DNA from: Neobacillus niacini
GTDB lineage: Bacteria; Bacillota; Bacilli; Bacillales; Cytobacillaceae
Assembly: GCF_030817595.1 (NCBI RefSeq)
Contig: NZ_JAUSZN010000001.1
Span: forward strand, 4,781,501-4,845,500
Length of the DNA stretch: 64,000 nt
Direction: 5' to 3'
The notes beneath the pieces were generated by a model. That model was not told the origin of the DNA, searched no databases, and saw nothing but the letters and a program-made list of their open reading frames with translations. Both the position numbers and the translations under genes were made by a program. Each line of letters starts with the position of its first letter. Within the stretch, counting starts at the first letter, position 1. This document shows positions 33,762 to 43,666 of the stretch, piece after piece.

Positions 33762-35273
33762 ATGGCATATGAGTTAAATGAACGCCAACATAAGATTCTT
33801 AAAATATTGAAAGATAGAAGTGATTATGTCACGGCTAACGATTTGTCTACTCAATTGTCTGTTTCGACGAAAACGATTTATCGGGATATACAAAGAATAT
33901 CAGACCATCCTATGAAGCACTATTCCCTCACCAAGAAAGAAAACCTCGGATACTTACTTACACCAAATGACGACGTTGAGAAAGACGAGCAGGATATTTT
34001 CAACAGTTCTAAAGAACGGCGGATCAATTTATTACTGTATCTTCTTTCGATTGCACCTATGAAAACTTCCATCCAGAAGTTATCAGAAAGATATTTTGTA
34101 AGCCAAAGTTCTATCATTAATGATTTCAAATTTATTGAGGAAAATATTAGACCTTATAACCTTCAATTATTAAAGGGGAACGACGGGACTTTTATTGACG
34201 GACATCAGCTTTCAATCAACCGATTAATGTCCGTTATGATACAAAGTTTTTTGAAACAATCAGGCGATCCGTTTAGCCAATATCACATCCCAACATTTAT
34301 CGAAGAGGTAAGAAATCAGTACATTAGGCTGTGTGAAATCAAAAAGTTTCTTCATGAAATTCAGGAGGAACAAGAAATCCTTTTAGATCAGCCATTCTAT
34401 TTAACTTTATTTTGCAACCTTCTATGCATTATTGAGAAACATATTAATTATTCACAAAACCTCTATAGGGAAGCATCATTTGAAGCTTTAGATAAACAAT
34501 CGAAAGCCTATCATATTACGGTTGAATTGGTCAGGAAAGTGGAGTTATTTTATTCTTTTAAAATGGAAGAGTTTGAGGTCCATAAGCTGTACTATATTTT
34601 GAAAGCGTATAAACTGACTTCTAGGTTTCTGCTGAATCAAGATACAGAACAGATCATGAACGAGAAGGTGAAGTTACTTTCCAAACAGCTAGTGATAAAG
34701 ATATCTGAAAGAATAGGCCATAACCTGGAAGATGAGGAATTATTAAAGGATCAGTTAACCTGTCATCTTCACAGCATGGTGTACCGCTTGAACCACGATA
34801 TTTATATTGTGAATCCTATTTTAGAGTCTATAAAAACAAATTTTCGTGATGCTTTCCAAATGGTCAAACAATGTATCAACCAGGTAAATAAAAACGGAAA
34901 ATTTGTAAAAAATTTATCAGATGAAGAAATTGGATATGTCACGTTATACTTTCAAATTTCAATTGAAGACCGGCTATCAAAAAGGATTCCTATTTTAATA
35001 GAATGTACGAGTGGAATAGGAACTTCTCATTTGTTGAGTGAAAAGATAAAGAAAACATTTCCAAACATTGAAATCAAAAGGATTGTTGCCCAGCACCGAC
35101 TCCAAAAAAGCGATTATGAAGATGTGGAACTGGTGATTTCAACGGTGAAAACCCATAGCATCATCGATAAGCCTACTATTTTGGTTAGCCCGATTTTAAA
35201 CGATAAAGATAAGATGAAAATTGATCAGTTTATTGGTCATTTCTATAAGAAACAAAAGGCAGAAGTTATTTGA
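33762..35273 (+). CDS. PRD-containing transcriptional activator (MtlR/LicR-like, without EIIA)
   Basis: This 503-aa regulator has an N-terminal HTH_11 (TANDLSTQLSVSTKTIYRDI), a second Mga-like helix-turn-helix (LSERYFVSQSSIINDF), two PRD domains (about residues 180-395) and a C-terminal EIIB-Gat-like domain (ILIECTSGIGTSHLL, Cys near residue 411). Such proteins activate sugar PTS operons under control of PTS phosphorylation. The EIIA domain usually fused at the end is instead encoded by the next gene, whose apparent start overlaps its stop. Confidence 0.9.
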   Translation: MAYELNERQHKILKILKDRSDYVTANDLSTQLSVSTKTIYRDIQRISDHPMKHYSLTKKENLGYLLTPNDDVEKDEQDIFNSSKERRINLLLYLLSIAPMKTSIQKLSERYFVSQSSIINDFKFIEENIRPYNLQLLKGNDGTFIDGHQLSINRLMSVMIQSFLKQSGDPFSQYHIPTFIEEVRNQYIRLCEIKKFLHEIQEEQEILLDQPFYLTLFCNLLCIIEKHINYSQNLYREASFEALDKQSKAYHITVELVRKVELFYSFKMEEFEVHKLYYILKAYKLTSRFLLNQDTEQIMNEKVKLLSKQLVIKISERIGHNLEDEELLKDQLTCHLHSMVYRLNHDIYIVNPILESIKTNFRDAFQMVKQCINQVNKNGKFVKNLSDEEIGYVTLYFQISIEDRLSKRIPILIECTSGIGTSHLLSEKIKKTFPNIEIKRIVAQHRLQKSDYEDVELVISTVKTHSIIDKPTILVSPILNDKDKMKIDQFIGHFYKKQKAEVI

Positions 35274-35287
35274 AAGGGGATTTGAGA

Positions 35288-35767
35288 TTGGAAACGAAGT
35301 TGGAGGAATTGGATCTTACTAAGGTCATCACAGAGGATTTAATAGATTTACACCTAAAGGCAACGACGAAAATGGAAGTCATCGAGGAATTAACACATTT
35401 ACTGTATCTAAATCAGTGTATTGATAGTGAAGAAGGTTTCATTAAGGATGTGCTATATCGTGAGCAAGAAGGGGTGACAGGGCTTGAAAAGGGAATAGCC
35501 ATTCCGCATGGAAAATCAGAAAGCGTTATTAAAACCACTTTGGCTATCGGCAGAACGAAACAGCCGGTGGAGTGGGAGTCGATGGATGACAATCCAATCA
35601 ATATTATTCTCTTATTTGCAGTGAAAACATCTGATGCCACTACGGTCCATATTAAATTATTACAAAAAGTGGCCACTTTATTAGCCGATGATGAAGTTCT
35701 TCAGAGCCTTCAAATAGTAGAAACAAAGCAAGAGGTCATTAATCTATTGTCCAAAAATAATCTGTAG
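35288..35767 (+). CDS. PTS fructose-type EIIA component
   Basis: This 159-aa cytoplasmic EIIA of the fructose/mannitol family has its phosphorylated His74 in KGIAIPHGKSE, followed by TTLAIGRTKQPVEW. It transfers phosphate from HPr to the EIIB encoded next. TTG at 35288, eight bases after AAAGGGG, is preferred; upstream TTG codons at 35270 and 35282 are too close to or ahead of the ribosome site. It is part of a regulator-IIA-IIB-IIC-aldolase operon. Confidence 0.9.
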   Translation: METKLEELDLTKVITEDLIDLHLKATTKMEVIEELTHLLYLNQCIDSEEGFIKDVLYREQEGVTGLEKGIAIPHGKSESVIKTTLAIGRTKQPVEWESMDDNPINIILLFAVKTSDATTVHIKLLQKVATLLADDEVLQSLQIVETKQEVINLLSKNNL

Positions 35768-35779
35768 GGGGAAATCGTA

Positions 35780-36097
35780 ATGAATATTGTAGGAATTTCA
35801 GCTTGTACATCAGGTATTGCCCATACGTATATTGCAAAGGAGAAATTAATCAGGACTGGTCAAGAGCTAGGCCATAACGTCCGGATTGAAACGCAAGGAA
35901 CCATTGGAATCGAGAATGAACTAACCAAGCAAGAAATTGAGGCTGCTGATTTAGTTATTATCGCTGCCGATATTAAGGTAAGCGGAAAGGAGCGTTTTAA
36001 AGGAAAAAGAATTGTTGAAATCCCGACACACATTGCGATTAAAGCACCAAAGCAATTATATAAAAAAATTGAAATGGAATTAAGCGCTAACAAATAA
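35780..36097 (+). CDS. PTS fructose-type EIIB component
   Basis: This 105-aa EIIB has the phosphorylated Cys9 in the motif ISACTSGIAHTYIA and the following EKL helix, as in FruA/LevE-type fructose EIIB proteins. It is a stand-alone domain; in B. subtilis FruA the three domains are fused. Confidence 0.93.
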   Translation: MNIVGISACTSGIAHTYIAKEKLIRTGQELGHNVRIETQGTIGIENELTKQEIEAADLVIIAADIKVSGKERFKGKRIVEIPTHIAIKAPKQLYKKIEMELSANK

Positions 36098-36112
36098 TAA
36101 GGAGGAGCTCAT

Positions 36113-37201
36113 ATGCTGAAGAAGCTGCAAATTAAAAAGCATGCATTAACTGCCATTTCTTATATGTTACCTCTCGTTGTTGCATCAGGGCTATTGATTG
36201 CCATTGGAAATCTAACAGGCGGTACGGTGATTGAAAATTATAAAGAAAGCTTCTCTATTCCGTCCGCGCTCGTTTCCCTGGGTGTTCTAGGAATGGGATT
36301 ATTGGCGCCGGTCATTTCTTCAGCAATCGCCTACTCCATTGCCGATCGTCCAGGTATTGCGCCAGGTCTATTAATGGGTTTGATTGCTAACGCGATCGGT
36401 GCAGGGTTTTTAGGTGGAATGCTAGGCGGTTTTATCGTCGGATTTTTCGTTCTTTTCCTTAAAAATCATCTAAAGGTGCCAAAGTGGGCAGAAGGTTTAA
36501 TGCCTATGATGATCATTCCGTTAATTTCTAGTGTGGTGATAGGGTTGTTAATGTTTTTCGTCCTAGGTGTTCCGATTGTATGGGCAACGGATGGATTAAC
36601 CTCTTTCTTAACAAACATGCAAGGATCGATGAAATTCGTCTTTGGTGCCATCTTAGGTGGAATGGCAGCTTTTGATTTCGGCGGACCTGTTAACAAAGTA
36701 GCTTCCTTATTTGCAGATGGCCTATTACTGGAAGGAATTTATGAACCTGAAGCCGTTAAAATCCTAGCTTCCATGGTTCCTCCGTTTGGAGTCACCATCT
36801 CATGGATTTTGGCGAAAGCCCTTCGGAAGAAGCGCTATACGAAAAAAGAAGAAGATAATATTAAAATTGCCTTTCCAATGGGTGTCTGCATGATTACAGA
36901 AGGTGTTATCCCAATCGCAGCGGTTGATTTACTTCGTGTCGTAACCTCTTGTACATTAGGAGCTGCTGTCGGCGGAGGCTTATCGATGATGTGGAATGTA
37001 GGTTCACCGGTTCCATCAGGCGGAATGTTTATCGTCCCTGCAATGACCCATCCATTGTTATTCACTTTAGCTTTATTTATTGGATCTACTGTTACAGGAG
37101 TCATGCTATTTTTATGGAAAAAAGAGCCGGTTGAAAATCAAGATTTTTCAATGGATGAGGAAGAAGATGAAATGGACTTATCTGGTATCAAGATTTCATA
37201 A
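36113..37201 (+). CDS. PTS fructose-type EIIC permease
   Basis: This 362-aa membrane protein has about nine to ten spans of the fructose EIIC family. Conserved segments are ISYMLPLVVASGLLIAIGN, IAYSIADRPGIAPGL, GFLGGMLGGFIVGF, FDFGGPVNKVA and ITEGVIPIAA. It forms the sugar channel with the separate EIIA and EIIB. An AAGGAGGAG site precedes the start. The sugar is likely a ketose or sugar alcohol given the aldolases that follow. Confidence 0.93.
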   Translation: MLKKLQIKKHALTAISYMLPLVVASGLLIAIGNLTGGTVIENYKESFSIPSALVSLGVLGMGLLAPVISSAIAYSIADRPGIAPGLLMGLIANAIGAGFLGGMLGGFIVGFFVLFLKNHLKVPKWAEGLMPMMIIPLISSVVIGLLMFFVLGVPIVWATDGLTSFLTNMQGSMKFVFGAILGGMAAFDFGGPVNKVASLFADGLLLEGIYEPEAVKILASMVPPFGVTISWILAKALRKKRYTKKEEDNIKIAFPMGVCMITEGVIPIAAVDLLRVVTSCTLGAAVGGGLSMMWNVGSPVPSGGMFIVPAMTHPLLFTLALFIGSTVTGVMLFLWKKEPVENQDFSMDEEEDEMDLSGIKIS

Positions 37202-37228
37202 TCAAATGGTTTGTGGAGGGGTGGCAAC

Positions 37229-38080
37229 ATGTACGTTTCGATGAAAGGGATACTGGGACGAGCCAATGAAGGAAAATATGCGGTTATGGCCTTTAACTGT
37301 TTTAACCTTGAGACAGCTAAGGCAGTCATTCAAGGGGCACAAGAGTTGCGGGCACCCGTTATTATCAGCTTGCTGCAAGATCATTTAAAGGATCACTTAG
37401 GCAGCCATTTATTAACCAAGCCAATTATTCGGATGGCCAATGAAGCAAGTGTGGAAGTGGCGATTAATCTTGACCATGGGCAGGATATTGGTTTTGTTAC
37501 AAGGTGCTTACAAGATGGTTTCTTGAGTGTCATGATGGATGCATCTGCATACCCATTTGATCAAAATATTAAAATTACGCGCAATATGGTTGAGTTTGCT
37601 CAAACCTACAACGCAAGTGTTGAGGCAGAGGTGGGGAACATTGGATCAGCTGGTGATATCATGACGGGCGATAGTATGCATACTGACCCTGAACTTGCGA
37701 TTGAATTTGTTAAAAAAACAGGTGTAGATGCTTTAGCAATTTCATACGGTTCTAGTCATGGGAATTATCCAGAAGGGTTTGTTCCTAAATTTCACTTTGA
37801 TATAGTGGAAAAAATTAAAAAGGAAACCAATATTCCGCTCGTGCTGCATGGAGGATCCGGCTGCGGTGAGGAGAATATTAGAACGTCTATTGAATTAGGG
37901 ATTAATAAAATTAATGTCGGTTCTGATTTTATGAAAGCGCAAGTTGATCAAATTAGATATGAGGTAGAGAGAGATCCCGCCATTAATCTCTATGATTTAA
38001 TCCACAGTACCATTGATGCTGGTAAAGAAGCTGTTAAGTATTATATTAATCTTGCAGAATCCACTGGTAAATCTTTATAA
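37229..38080 (+). CDS. Class II ketose-bisphosphate aldolase (first of two)
   Basis: This 283-aa zinc aldolase has the class II signatures: NLDHGQDIGF with the catalytic Asp and zinc His, VEAEVGNIGS, YGSSHGNYPE, and LHGGSGCGEENI with the third zinc ligand. It would split a ketose-1,6-bisphosphate such as fructose- or tagatose-bisphosphate. ATG at 37229 follows GGAGGGG; a TTG at 37211 is upstream of that site. No 1-phosphofructokinase gene is visible nearby, so the substrate may instead be a ketose 1-phosphate, which is inference. Confidence 0.9.
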   Translation: MYVSMKGILGRANEGKYAVMAFNCFNLETAKAVIQGAQELRAPVIISLLQDHLKDHLGSHLLTKPIIRMANEASVEVAINLDHGQDIGFVTRCLQDGFLSVMMDASAYPFDQNIKITRNMVEFAQTYNASVEAEVGNIGSAGDIMTGDSMHTDPELAIEFVKKTGVDALAISYGSSHGNYPEGFVPKFHFDIVEKIKKETNIPLVLHGGSGCGEENIRTSIELGINKINVGSDFMKAQVDQIRYEVERDPAINLYDLIHSTIDAGKEAVKYYINLAESTGKSL

Positions 38081-38105
38081 AAAAACAAGGAAAGAAGTGT
38101 TGATT

Positions 38106-39017
38106 ATGTTAGTAACGATGAAACAATTATTGGAAGTAGCCAAGGAAAACCAATTTGCCGTTGGAGCATTTAACGTAGCGGATAGTTCATTTTTAAGAGC
38201 CGTTGTGGAAGAGGCAGAGAATGCTGAGTCACCTGCAATCATTGCGATCCATCCATCGGAATTGGAGTTTTTGACGGATGAATTTTTCTCTTATGTGAAG
38301 CACCGTGTATATGAAAGTCCTGTACCATTTGTTATTCATCTCGACCATGGTGGTTCGATTGAAGAGATCTTAAGAGCAATTCGATGTGGTTTTACCTCTG
38401 TTATGATTGACGGTTCGCTGCTTCCATATGAAGAAAATGTGGCATTAACGAAGCAAGCCGTTGAAATTGCTCATGCAGTAGGTGTATCGATTGAAGGAGA
38501 ATTAGGGACTATTGGAAGTACAGGAAATTCAGTGGAAGGTGGAGTAACCAAGGTTACCTACACAAACCCTGCCCAAGCAAAGGATTTTGTTGAAAGAACA
38601 GGCGTTGATACATTAGCGGTTGCGATTGGTACAGCTCATGGGATTTATCCAAAGCATATCCAGCCAGAATTACAAATGGATATTTTAGAAGAAATTAATC
38701 AGCTCGTAAGTATCCCATTGGTGCTTCATGGAGGTTCTTCAAACCCGGATAGTGAAGTGGCACAGTCTGTGAAACTAGGAGTAAGTAAAATTAATATATC
38801 TAGTGATATGAAACATGCTTACTTTAAGAAAGCTCGTGAAATACTGAGCACAACTGAATATTGGGATCCAAATGTGATCTATCCAGAATGTATTTTGGAA
38901 GCAAGGAAAGTAATTAACCAAAAAATGCACCTCTTTAATTCAGTAGGAAAAGCAAAACTATATGAAAAAGCTTCACGTAAACAGGAAGAGACAGTTCCAG
39001 TTGGCGGCATTTACTAA
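38106..39017 (+). CDS. Class II ketose-bisphosphate aldolase (second, GatY/KbaY-like)
   Basis: This 303-aa class II aldolase is distinct from the gene before it. It has FNVADSSFLRAVVEEAE, HLDHGGSIEEI, IEGELGTIGS, AIGTAHGIYP and LHGGSSNPD. The start at 38106 has AAGGAAAG upstream and follows its neighbour by 25 bases. The two aldolases may form a hetero-oligomer or act on different epimers, as in tagatose/galactitol pathways; this is inference. Confidence 0.9.
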   Translation: MLVTMKQLLEVAKENQFAVGAFNVADSSFLRAVVEEAENAESPAIIAIHPSELEFLTDEFFSYVKHRVYESPVPFVIHLDHGGSIEEILRAIRCGFTSVMIDGSLLPYEENVALTKQAVEIAHAVGVSIEGELGTIGSTGNSVEGGVTKVTYTNPAQAKDFVERTGVDTLAVAIGTAHGIYPKHIQPELQMDILEEINQLVSIPLVLHGGSSNPDSEVAQSVKLGVSKINISSDMKHAYFKKAREILSTTEYWDPNVIYPECILEARKVINQKMHLFNSVGKAKLYEKASRKQEETVPVGGIY

Positions 39018-39043
39018 TAGGTTTGAGTACCATTAGTTAACTC

Positions 39044-39080
39044 AAAAAGAATCCACATGGTTTACTAGTGGACTCTTTTT
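39044..39080 (+). terminator. Terminator of the PTS-aldolase operon
   Basis: AAAAAGAATCCAC and GTGGACTCTTTTT form the stem, with the T-tract partly inside the arm. Confidence 0.75.
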
Positions 39081-39139
39081 GATTCTCCACTGCAGAGATT
39101 GAGATAGCAGATTATTAAATAAGAAGGGAATGGGATGAT

Positions 39140-39664
39140 ATGAGATTACAAGGAAAGAAAATTATTAGCCTGGTGCATCATGAGTTTGAAGACTTGGAAC
39201 TTTGGTATCCGATTTATAGACTTCGGGAAGAGGGAGCACTCGTCCATCTTGCTGGAGAAGAGGCAGGAAAAGAATATATTGGGAAGTACGGAGTTCCTGC
39301 CCAATCGGATTACGCGTATGGCGATGTTAAGGCTGATCATTATGATGCAATATTAGTGCCAGGTGGATGGGCTCCAGATAAAATCCGTCGTTTTCCAGAA
39401 GTACTTTCCTTAATACAGGAAATGAGTGCAAATGAAAAGGTAATTGGCCAAATTTGTCATGCTGGCTGGGTGCTCATTTCAGCAAAGATTCTAAATAGAA
39501 AAAGGGTAACAAGTACACCTGGGATACGGGATGATATGGAAAATGCAGGAGCAATTTGGTATGACGAGCCTGTCGTCACAGATGGTCACCTCGTATCAAG
39601 CCGCCGTCCGCCTGATCTCCCTGATTATTTGAGGGAATTTATCCATGTTTTAGAACAAAAGTAA
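39140..39664 (+). CDS. DJ-1/PfpI family protein
   Basis: This 174-aa protein has the type 1 glutamine-amidotransferase-like fold. The nucleophile Cys106 lies in the elbow QICHAGWVL, the acidic partner in HEFEDLELWYP near residue 16, and a His-containing turn follows. Family members are stress proteins with protease, chaperone or deglycase activities proposed. It has its own start region after a terminator and may be expressed alone. Confidence 0.88.
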   Translation: MRLQGKKIISLVHHEFEDLELWYPIYRLREEGALVHLAGEEAGKEYIGKYGVPAQSDYAYGDVKADHYDAILVPGGWAPDKIRRFPEVLSLIQEMSANEKVIGQICHAGWVLISAKILNRKRVTSTPGIRDDMENAGAIWYDEPVVTDGHLVSSRRPPDLPDYLREFIHVLEQK

Positions 39665-39726
39665 ATGAGTAATTAAAAGAGATATTAGAACGCCAATCTG
39701 GAAATAGCATATTTGTCGAATTGATA

Positions 39727-39968
39727 GAAATCCAAAAGTAGAGGTTTTTCTACTATTAACGAAAATATTAAATGCAAATATGGATCTGTCTGTCCAAGTA
39801 CATCCAGAGGATACTTATGCAAAGATCCATGAAAAAAAGCGAGTTAGTGAAAACGGAATGTTGGTATATTCTTGATTATAAAGAGGATGCCGAAACGGTG
39901 TTACTCCTAACATTAAGTAAAATAAAAAGCGTAAATGGACTTTTATGAAGGTCCTTTACGCCTTTTTA
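39727..39968 (+). pseudogene. Decayed partial copy of manA with its terminator
   Basis: The stretch 39727-39895 aligns base for base with manA 32766-32935, including ATGGATCTGTCTGTCC and TGGTATATTCTTGATT. It then jumps to a piece like 33222-33238 (ACGGTGTTACTCC) and ends with the same hairpin as manA (39924-39960). Several substitutions and small indels (for example AAAAAAGC for AATGGC) show it is no longer coding. It is the scar of a second manA gene removed by deletion, or of a recombination with a related strain. Confidence 0.85.
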
Positions 39969-39999
39969 CTTCTGTGATTTATAAGGCTTTCAACCTTAC

Positions 40000-42393
40000 C
40001 TAAGCAAGGCTGACATCCTTTCTTCTAATGGTATAAACTTTACCGGCAACTGTACCAAATGAAATTCTTCCATTATCCATTGTTATAATCGGAATATTTT
40101 TCCCATCTTCTGTTACTTCTACTGATTGGTCTATAAGCAATTGACACCATCCACCTAAATGGGAATGAATTTCTACAGCATCAACTTTATTATTTTCCCA
40201 TTTAAGATCAATTTCGAATCCTCCTCGGACCCGTAATCCCTTTACATATCCACTTGACCAGCCGGAAGGAAGTGCAGGAATCAATTGAATTTCCTCAGTA
40301 TGTGACTGAACAAGCATTTCCGCTAACCCCGCGGTGAATCCAAAGTTTCCATCAATTTGGAAAGGAGGATGCGCATCAAAAAGATTTGCATAGACCCCTC
40401 CCTTACGAGAGACCGTATTATCTTCTGTCACTAGCTGCAGGAGATTGGAAATTAATTTATTTGCCCTGTCACCATCTTTAAATCTGGCCCACAAACAAAT
40501 TTTCCAGGCCAGACTCCATCCAGTTCCTCCATCGTCCCTAAGGTCCAGCGATCTTCTGGCAGCTTGAAACCATTCATTTGTTTCCGAATCGGTAAGCTGT
40601 CGTCCAGGATAAACTCCAAAGAGATGCGATACATGCCGATGATATGGATCTTCATCCTCCCAGTCCTTAAACCATTCTTGAAGACGCCCATCAGAGCCGA
40701 TTTGCATCGGGAATAGTTTTTTACGTGCTGCACTTAATTCTTTTCGAAATTCTTCATCCATCTTTAATACTTCAGTGGCCTCTATACAGTTGGTGAACAA
40801 ATCCCAAATCAAAGACATGTCCATTGTTGAGGCCATGCTGACCGCGGCTAACTTTCCCTCTGGTGTAACAAATTTATGTTCCGGCGATGTCGAGGGAGCT
40901 GTAACTAAATTCCCGTTCCCATCATCAATTAACCAATCCAGACAGAAAAGTGCTGCTTCTTTCATAATGGGATAGGCTTTTTCCCGAAGATAAGCCTCAT
41001 TTTTCCCGAAGTTAAAATGCTCCCACAAATGCTGGGATAACCAGGCGCCTCCTAAGGGCCAAAAAGCCCAAACGGGATCACCATGACCGTAATCGCCCAC
41101 TGGTGCGGATTGACGCCATACGTCTGCATTATGATGCGCGGTCCAGCCCCGACAGCCATAATTGACGAAAGCCGTTTCCTTCCCGTTTTGCGCCAATTCT
41201 TCAATATAGTCTAAAAGTGGTTGATGGCATTCTGACAGGTTACAGGTTTCTACTGGCCAATAATTCATTTCAGCATTTATATTTAATGTGAAGTTACTGC
41301 TCCAAGGCGGGCGAATCTCTTGATTCCAGATTCCCTGAAGATTAGCAGGCTGTGATCCCGGCCTTGAACTAGCAATCATTAAATACCGGCCGTATTGAAA
41401 AAGCAATTCCACTAGCTTAGGGTCATTTGCGCCATAGTTTAATATCCATTGGTCCGTCGGAATGCCTACAGGGGCCATCCTTTGTCCTAAGTTAAGTTCT
41501 ACTCTGTCAAATAATGCTTTATAGTCCTCCATATGGGTATCTCGTAATTCTTCAAAAGATTTTATCATGGCTGCCTCTAAAAAATCTTTTGCAACGATAG
41601 AAGGATTTTTCCCCTCTCTAGCTGGAGATTTATCAAAGCCATTGAAGCTGGTTGCAGCACTAAAGTAAAGTGTCACAGTGGTAGCAGCATTTACGTGTAA
41701 GCCACTCTGATCAACCGTAACGGTACCATCTTCTGTTTTTACACCTAAACGCCCTTCAAATTGCATGGCGTCCGTTGTCTCGGGATCCCCATATCGTACA
41801 GGTTGGTCAGTATGATAATAATTAGGATCCACATGTTCCGGGCAGGTGCCTCTAAGAATAAATTGATCTTGTTCAGAAGTAGTCTGAAACCTTAATGAGC
41901 TGCCTAAACTTGCTGTAAAATGTAAGCACTCCGGTTTGCTAGATTGAAGACGGATTACAATTATTTGGTCTGGATAAGATGCGAACATTTCACGAGTATA
42001 TGTAACATCATCCATCACATATTCAACATGGCTCGTCCCTGTTTTTAAATCAAGATTTCGCTCATAGGATTGAACACTTCCACCATGTTGAAAATGAATG
42101 TACAGATCCCCGAGCGGCAAATACGATTGAGTGTACGGCCCGAGCATTTTCTTGCTTAAAAGATCAGCCTCTTCATACTTCCCATCGAATATCAGCTGAC
42201 GTACCTTTGGCAACTGTTCATTTGCTAGCGGATTATTGAAATCCTTTGGTGCTCCTGACCATAAGGTATCCTCATTTAATTGCAAGTGTTCTTCTTCGAT
42301 TCCTCCAAAAATCATCGCACCCAGACGTCCATTACCGATTGGAAGTGCTTCATTCCACGAATTCGCCGGCTGTATGTATCGTAACTTCATCAT
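40000..42393 (-). CDS. GH95 family glycoside hydrolase (alpha-L-fucosidase/L-galactosidase)
   Basis: This 797-aa enzyme has the full GH95 layout: an N-terminal beta-sandwich starting with [21 protein letters not shown] and LNEDTLWSG, a linker, an (alpha/alpha)6 barrel and a C-terminal beta domain. Catalytic-barrel motifs are [26 protein letters not shown] (Asn422) and STSPEH (Glu505), the probable acid. There is no signal peptide, so it acts on imported oligosaccharides in the cytoplasm. The MM start at 42393 has AGGGAGAG before it; a longer start is unlikely. It probably removes fucose or galactose from plant xyloglucan or pectin fragments. Confidence 0.92.
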   Translation of the reverse strand: MMKLRYIQPANSWNEALPIGNGRLGAMIFGGIEEEHLQLNEDTLWSGAPKDFNNPLANEQLPKVRQLIFDGKYEEADLLSKKMLGPYTQSYLPLGDLYIHFQHGGSVQSYERNLDLKTGTSHVEYVMDDVTYTREMFASYPDQIIVIRLQSSKPECLHFTASLGSSLRFQTTSEQDQFILRGTCPEHVDPNYYHTDQPVRYGDPETTDAMQFEGRLGVKTEDGTVTVDQSGLHVNAATTVTLYFSAATSFNGFDKSPAREGKNPSIVAKDFLEAAMIKSFEELRDTHMEDYKALFDRVELNLGQRMAPVGIPTDQWILNYGANDPKLVELLFQYGRYLMIASSRPGSQPANLQGIWNQEIRPPWSSNFTLNINAEMNYWPVETCNLSECHQPLLDYIEELAQNGKETAFVNYGCRGWTAHHNADVWRQSAPVGDYGHGDPVWAFWPLGGAWLSQHLWEHFNFGKNEAYLREKAYPIMKEAALFCLDWLIDDGNGNLVTAPSTSPEHKFVTPEGKLAAVSMASTMDMSLIWDLFTNCIEATEVLKMDEEFRKELSAARKKLFPMQIGSDGRLQEWFKDWEDEDPYHRHVSHLFGVYPGRQLTDSETNEWFQAARRSLDLRDDGGTGWSLAWKICLWARFKDGDRANKLISNLLQLVTEDNTVSRKGGVYANLFDAHPPFQIDGNFGFTAGLAEMLVQSHTEEIQLIPALPSGWSSGYVKGLRVRGGFEIDLKWENNKVDAVEIHSHLGGWCQLLIDQSVEVTEDGKNIPIITMDNGRISFGTVAGKVYTIRRKDVSLA

Positions 42394-42615
42394 TGATTCT
42401 CTCCCTACTTTGGTGGTTTCCAATTCCATTCTTCCTCTTTAGAAAAATCCCCATCTATTAACTTACTATCATTATCTATTCAGTGTGAACAGTTCTAATT
42501 CCTCCCATGCTATTTCATGTTTTTAGCTTACTTGGAAGTGATCATCTCTGAAGTGTGTACTGCAAAAAAATACCTCTCATGCAAATAAATGAGAAATCCC
42601 CCAAAAAACCAATAA

Positions 42616-42629
42616 TGAAAGCGCTTGAA
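42616..42629. promoter_or_regulatory. cre-like site in the GH95-MgtC divergent region
   Basis: TGAAAGCGCTTGAA has a perfect left half and core (12 of 14). It could act on the GH95 promoter or on the former oxidoreductase gene downstream. Confidence 0.5.
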
Positions 42630-42699
42630 AAAATGTCCTGTTGCTGAAAGGATGAACCAACACTATAGTTTACTCAAGGAATAAAAGAGAAGGTTATAA

Positions 42700-42772
42700 A
42701 TGTTGCAGGTAGTAAAAGTAGGTATCATTGGAACGGGGTTTTCCGCCGCCACATTGAAGCATTGGTAAATAG
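42700..42772 (+). pseudogene. Remnant of a Gfo/Idh/MocA oxidoreductase N-terminus
   Basis: ATG at 42700 begins VVKVGIIGTGFSA, the typical Rossmann start of Gfo/Idh/MocA enzymes; after one frame change the next bases read HIEALVNR, which continues the family pattern. The frame then stops and mgtC begins 15 bases later. Only the first ~25 codons of the old gene remain. Confidence 0.7.
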
Positions 42773-42786
42773 AAAGGAGAGGGGAA

Positions 42787-43470
42787 ATGAGTTTAGAGGC
42801 AGTAAGTATTCGCTTGGGAATGGCAGCGGTATTAGGGATTATTATGGGGCTGGAAAGAGAGTTAAAGCAAAAGCCATTAGGGTTAAAAACCTGCGTGGTG
42901 ATTTCTGTGATCAGTTGTTTGATTACCATTGTTTCAATTGAGTCTGCAGAAATGTATAGCAAAATGAATTCAAACATCCGAACAGACCCGATGAGGTTAG
43001 CTGCCCAAGTGATCAGTGGGATTGGTTTCCTGGGTGCCGGGGTTATTTTAAGACGAAGAAATAATGAAATTTCCGGTTTAACGACGGCGGCCATTATATG
43101 GGGAGCTTCAGGTTGTGGCATTGCGGTTGGTGCAGGATTTTATTATGAGGCTTTCATCAGTATAGGAATTATCTTGTTCTCACTGGAGATATTGCCGGTT
43201 ATTGTCCATTTGTTCATGCCTACGACGAAATCTTCTAAAGAATTAAAAGTGAAATTCCTGATCTTTAACCAGGTAGATATTTCAAGAATCATTGAAAAAA
43301 TGAAAATCCAAAACTATAAAGTCAACGATGTGTATATTAAAGATTTGCAGGAAGGCCAGTATGAAATGGAATTGGTGTTGAAGGTTCCAAAGGAGAAAAA
43401 TGCCTCTGAAATTTTTACGAGTATTAGAGAAATAAGGGACATCAATGTTCTGGAGGTTGGAAGCAATTAA
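42787..43470 (+). CDS. MgtC/SapB family membrane protein
   Basis: This 227-aa protein has about four to five N-terminal membrane spans and a C-terminal ACT-like soluble domain (about residues 155-227). The MgtC signatures are MGLERELKQKPLGLKTC and QVISGIGFLGAGVILR, followed by GLTTAAIIWGASGCGIAVGAG. MgtC proteins affect magnesium homeostasis and ATP synthase activity. It appears to have been joined to the promoter of a deleted dehydrogenase gene. The ribosome site is GGAGAGGGG. Confidence 0.93.
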   Translation: MSLEAVSIRLGMAAVLGIIMGLERELKQKPLGLKTCVVISVISCLITIVSIESAEMYSKMNSNIRTDPMRLAAQVISGIGFLGAGVILRRRNNEISGLTTAAIIWGASGCGIAVGAGFYYEAFISIGIILFSLEILPVIVHLFMPTTKSSKELKVKFLIFNQVDISRIIEKMKIQNYKVNDVYIKDLQEGQYEMELVLKVPKEKNASEIFTSIREIRDINVLEVGSN

Positions 43471-43597
43471 AAAAACGCCAGTGCAAGAATGTACCACTCA
43501 TACAAAATAGTGCCTATTTTCCTGTAAAATCAACGTTTATAAGCAAACAAAGAACGCTGGGTTTTACTCTTACAAAAAATGAATATTGTTGCAGATA

Positions 43598-43611
43598 TGT
43601 AAGCGTTTTAT
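43598..43611 (+). promoter_or_regulatory. cre-like site upstream of yesL
   Basis: TGTAAGCGTTTTAT matches 12 of 14 cre positions, 55 bases before yesL. It probably brings the ABC-dehydrogenase operon under CcpA control. Confidence 0.55.
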
Positions 43612-43666
43612 ATTTTGAGTAATCCAGAAAGAATTTTTAAAAATTTCATTGGGGGGTGAAAATTAT

